NCBI GenBank assembly: GCA_963716925.1
Contig: CAVQUX010000030.1
Coordinates: forward strand, 1-7,661
DNA from: DAISKN01 sp963716925
GTDB taxonomy: Bacteria; Acidobacteriota; Vicinamibacteria; Marinacidobacterales; SMYC01
DNA length: 7,661 bases
Reading direction: 5' to 3'
Below the pieces are notes generated by a model. The model was not told the DNA's origin. It did no database searches and saw nothing but the letters and a program-made list of their open reading frames with translations. Position 1 is the first letter of the stretch. Each line of letters starts with the position of its first letter. Positions 5,897 to 7,661 of the stretch are shown here, piece after piece. The translations under genes and the position numbers were made by a program.

Positions 5897-7237
5897 TTGA
5901 AGGCCCCATTCCCGAGCTTTGCCCGTGGGCTGGCGTTGGCGCTCGTGCTCGCCTTCGCGCGGCCCGCGGCCGCGGCCGGCGAAGCCGCGGCGCCGATGAG
6001 ACGGGCGCTCGCGTTCCTCCTCGCCCGCCAGGTCCAGGAGCCGCTCGACATCCTCGTGGACGGGGAGCGCGTCCGTGATTATCCAGGCGACTGGCCGCAG
6101 TTCTTCAGCTTGCGGGGAAGCCCGGCGCTCCGGGTCCGCGACGCGAGCCCGTTCATGGTCGCTTTCATTCACCACTCCCTCACCCTGGTGGTGGAGGACA
6201 ACCGGCAGGCGCTGGGACTGAGCGGACGAGACGTTCGGGACGCCCGCGATATGCGGCGGCGCGCGGTCGCGCTCCTCTCTCGCTTCGAATCGCCCGCCGG
6301 CGCTCCCGATGCCGGCACCTTCGGATTCTGGCCCTACGACCAGCATCCGGGCGTACCGTCGCCCGCCGTCGAGCGCGCCCTCATCTCCTGGCTGCGCGGT
6401 CCGATCCTCGGAGGCGCGCGGGTCCCTCTGAACCTCACCGTGTTTCCAACCCCGCTCGCGATCCCGAGCGATGCCGACGTCACCGCCACCACCTACGCGG
6501 CGCTCCTCGACGACGCCCGGCTCGACGGGGGAGGGGCGGGCGGCGTGCCGTTCCAACAGTTCTTCGCCGACTGGCGCGATCGGGGAGATGTGCCGCGCAG
6601 GCTGAACCCGCCGTGGCTGCCGCCGGCGAGCGGCGCTTTTCTCACCTGGCTCACCTACCGGGAGCCGGGAGCTCCCGTTTTTCCGAACGACGTGGACCTG
6701 GTGGTCAACGCCAACGTCCTCTTCGCGCTCGGACGCTACCATCGGCTCGACGCTCCGGGTGTCTCCGAAGCCATCGACCTGATCCGACTGGTGACCGCCC
6801 TCGGTTTGCACCGCGATCGTTTCGAGGAGCTGACCGAGTACTACCCCGACAACTTCGTTTTCCACTATGCGGTGTCTCGCGCGTATTACGAAGGCGGGGT
6901 CACGTCGCTCGCTCCCGCGGTCGAGATTCTGGCCGACGATCTCGAGACGTCGGCGATAGAGCGCGCGGACGGCACGGCGTACTGGGATCGCGGCGCCCCT
7001 CAGCTCAACACCGCGTTCGCGATCCTCACCCTGCTCAACGCCGGCCGCGAGTCTCCCCTCGTCGACCGCGCCTCCGACTACCTCGCTCTCGAGCAGAACC
7101 GGGCGGGTGGATACGACGCGGCTCCCTTCTTCTTCGGCCGCGCCGACGGCGGACAGGTCTTCGAGTTCTCTTCGTCCGCTTTCACGACGGGAATGGTCCT
7201 GGAAGCGCTGGCTCGGAGCGCGCTCGCCTCTCGATAG
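5897..7237 (+). CDS. Secreted protein with alpha/alpha-toroid-like repeats, function unknown
   Basis: A 446-residue protein starting at TTG. Residues 1-27 form a typical Sec signal peptide: a short basic start, a hydrophobic core from GLALALVLAF, and an alanine-rich cleavage zone around 24-27. The mature part has no cysteine and no further membrane segment, so it is probably periplasmic or released. It contains recurring helix-pair motifs: DADVTATTYAALL (192-204), NDVDLVVNANVLFALG (264-279), FVFHYAVSRAYYEGG (320-334), PQLNTAFAILTLLNAG (368-383) and SSSAFTTGMVLEALAR (425-440). These resemble the repeated hairpins of the squalene-cyclase/prenyltransferase alpha/alpha toroid. Q400-x3-G404-x-Y406 recalls the QW repeat of those cyclases, with Tyr for Trp. 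The DxDD catalytic acid motif of hopene cyclase is absent, so a cyclase activity is not supported. It could be a carbohydrate-active or binding toroid. It diverges from the ligase gene and converges on the small gene at 7291. Confidence 0.85.
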   Translation: MKAPFPSFARGLALALVLAFARPAAAAGEAAAPMRRALAFLLARQVQEPLDILVDGERVRDYPGDWPQFFSLRGSPALRVRDASPFMVAFIHHSLTLVVEDNRQALGLSGRDVRDARDMRRRAVALLSRFESPAGAPDAGTFGFWPYDQHPGVPSPAVERALISWLRGPILGGARVPLNLTVFPTPLAIPSDADVTATTYAALLDDARLDGGGAGGVPFQQFFADWRDRGDVPRRLNPPWLPPASGAFLTWLTYREPGAPVFPNDVDLVVNANVLFALGRYHRLDAPGVSEAIDLIRLVTALGLHRDRFEELTEYYPDNFVFHYAVSRAYYEGGVTSLAPAVEILADDLETSAIERADGTAYWDRGAPQLNTAFAILTLLNAGRESPLVDRASDYLALEQNRAGGYDAAPFFFGRADGGQVFEFSSSAFTTGMVLEALARSALASR

Positions 7238-7278
7238 AAAAAATCGGGCCCCCGAGGCTCGTGCCCCGGGAGCCCGAT
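7238..7278 (-). terminator. Rho-independent terminator of the small acidic-protein gene
   Basis: ATCGGGC (7243-7249) pairs with GCCCGAT (7272-7278). Inside it CCCG pairs with CGGG and GGC with GCC, around a 4-base loop, with only two single mismatches. On the minus strand the stem is followed by an unbroken run of T (7243-7238), the classic intrinsic-terminator form, 12 bases after the small gene's TAA. On the plus strand the hairpin is followed by GGGGAAGG rather than T, so it should stop the plus-strand gene poorly, if at all. Confidence 0.78.
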
Positions 7279-7290
7279 GGGGAAGGCGTC

Positions 7291-7572
7291 TTATTTTCCG
7301 TCGTCGCGCGAATCGAGGATCCGGGCCACCAGCTGGCGCCCCGCGGGCACGAGCTCCCCGGAATCCTCCTTCGGGTCCTTGGGGTAGGCGTACACCACGA
7401 GCGCAGGGACGTACTCCGCTGATTCGGAGGCGACCTCCACCTCCTCCGGGTTCCCCTCGTCCGTCGGGTCTGGAGTCTCGACCTCCTTGGACAGCACGTA
7501 AGCGATGTGTGCCTCCACCTTCGCGATCGACCCGCAGACAGCGCCGTCGCTCAGCTCCTCTGCGGTCCTCAT
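7291..7572 (-). CDS. Small acidic hypothetical protein (possibly the C-terminal part of a longer one)
   Basis: From ATG 7572 this encodes 93 residues beginning MRTAEELSDGAVCGS, with an acidic middle (Asp/Glu/Pro-rich, about residues 31-52) and a C-terminal stretch with YVPALVVYAYP followed by basic and acidic residues. It has no signal peptide or membrane segment. Codon third positions are mostly G or C, and a good terminator follows the TAA, so expression is likely. GGAGG lies eight bases before the ATG, supporting this start; the in-frame GTG 7575 and TTG 7578 are less well placed. However, the same frame stays open upstream to the window edge at 7661 (reading LEPNPLPREELV just before the ATG), so the visible gene could be the tail of a longer protein. 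I do not recognise the family. Confidence 0.6.
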   Translation of the reverse strand: MRTAEELSDGAVCGSIAKVEAHIAYVLSKEVETPDPTDEGNPEEVEVASESAEYVPALVVYAYPKDPKEDSGELVPAGRQLVARILDSRDDGK

Positions 7573-7578
7573 CACCAA

Positions 7579-7586
7579 CTCCTCCC
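7579..7586 (-). promoter_or_regulatory. Ribosome binding site of the small acidic-protein gene
   Basis: GGGAGGAG on the minus strand puts its GGAGG core eight bases before ATG 7572. If the open frame continues upstream as one protein, this would only be the codons for Arg-Glu-Glu and the match would be fortuitous. Confidence 0.5.
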
Positions 7587-7661
7587 GGGGAAGAGGGTTG
7601 GGCTCGAGCCCCGGAACGAGGCCGAACGAAGGCCAGAGATCCGCATGCGAGCGACCTGGCC

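Noticed and set aside
5875..6078. Alternative starts upstream of the toroid gene (ATG 5875, TTG 5879)
   Set aside because: ATG 5875 is in another frame, and TTG 5879 lies before the GGAGG that correctly spaces TTG 5897 and its signal peptide.
5873..6865. 330-codon minus-strand frame opposite the toroid-protein gene
   Set aside because: The plus strand has a signal peptide, a ribosome binding site and repeated helix motifs; the minus frame has none of these.

Overview
The window is GC-rich and densely coded. Start codons include ATG, GTG and TTG, and several starts carry clear Shine-Dalgarno sequences, so this is bacterial chromosomal DNA. A mycobacterial LigB/archaeal-type ATP-dependent ligase together with a long protein made of carboxypeptidase-regulatory-like repeats fits a high-GC soil or sediment lineage such as Acidobacteriota, Myxococcota or a related phylum. 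That placement is inference: nothing in the window fixes the taxonomy.

Layout. Bases 1-384 are a poorly coding left flank. It holds a possible truncated minus-strand ORF (1-144), a perfect 14-bp palindrome (155-168), and an AT-rich island with two tandem dyads laid over a plausible plus-strand promoter (193-239). A terminator-like hairpin for the minus strand follows at 333-379. Next come three minus-strand genes, read from right to left: an ATP-dependent DNA ligase (5851 to 4274), a HAD-family phosphatase (4266 to 3649) and a 1070-residue protein of about twelve tandem beta-sandwich repeats (3597 to 385). The ligase and HAD genes are 7 bases apart and probably co-transcribed. The repeat protein follows after 51 bases with its own strong ribosome binding site.

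Rightwards, a secreted alpha/alpha-toroid-like protein (5897-7237, plus strand) diverges from the ligase across only 45 bases. It converges on a small acidic protein on the minus strand (7572 to 7291). The two are separated by a hairpin whose U-tract faces the minus strand, so it is the terminator of the small gene.

Functionally, the ligase seals nicks in DNA. The HAD enzyme could remove phosphate from a small metabolite such as phosphoglycolate, which would link it loosely to DNA repair, but this rests only on gene order and subfamily resemblance. The repeat protein and the toroid protein look like cell-envelope or extracytoplasmic proteins of unknown job. I see no CRISPR array, insertion sequence, complete RNA gene or recognisable defence system.
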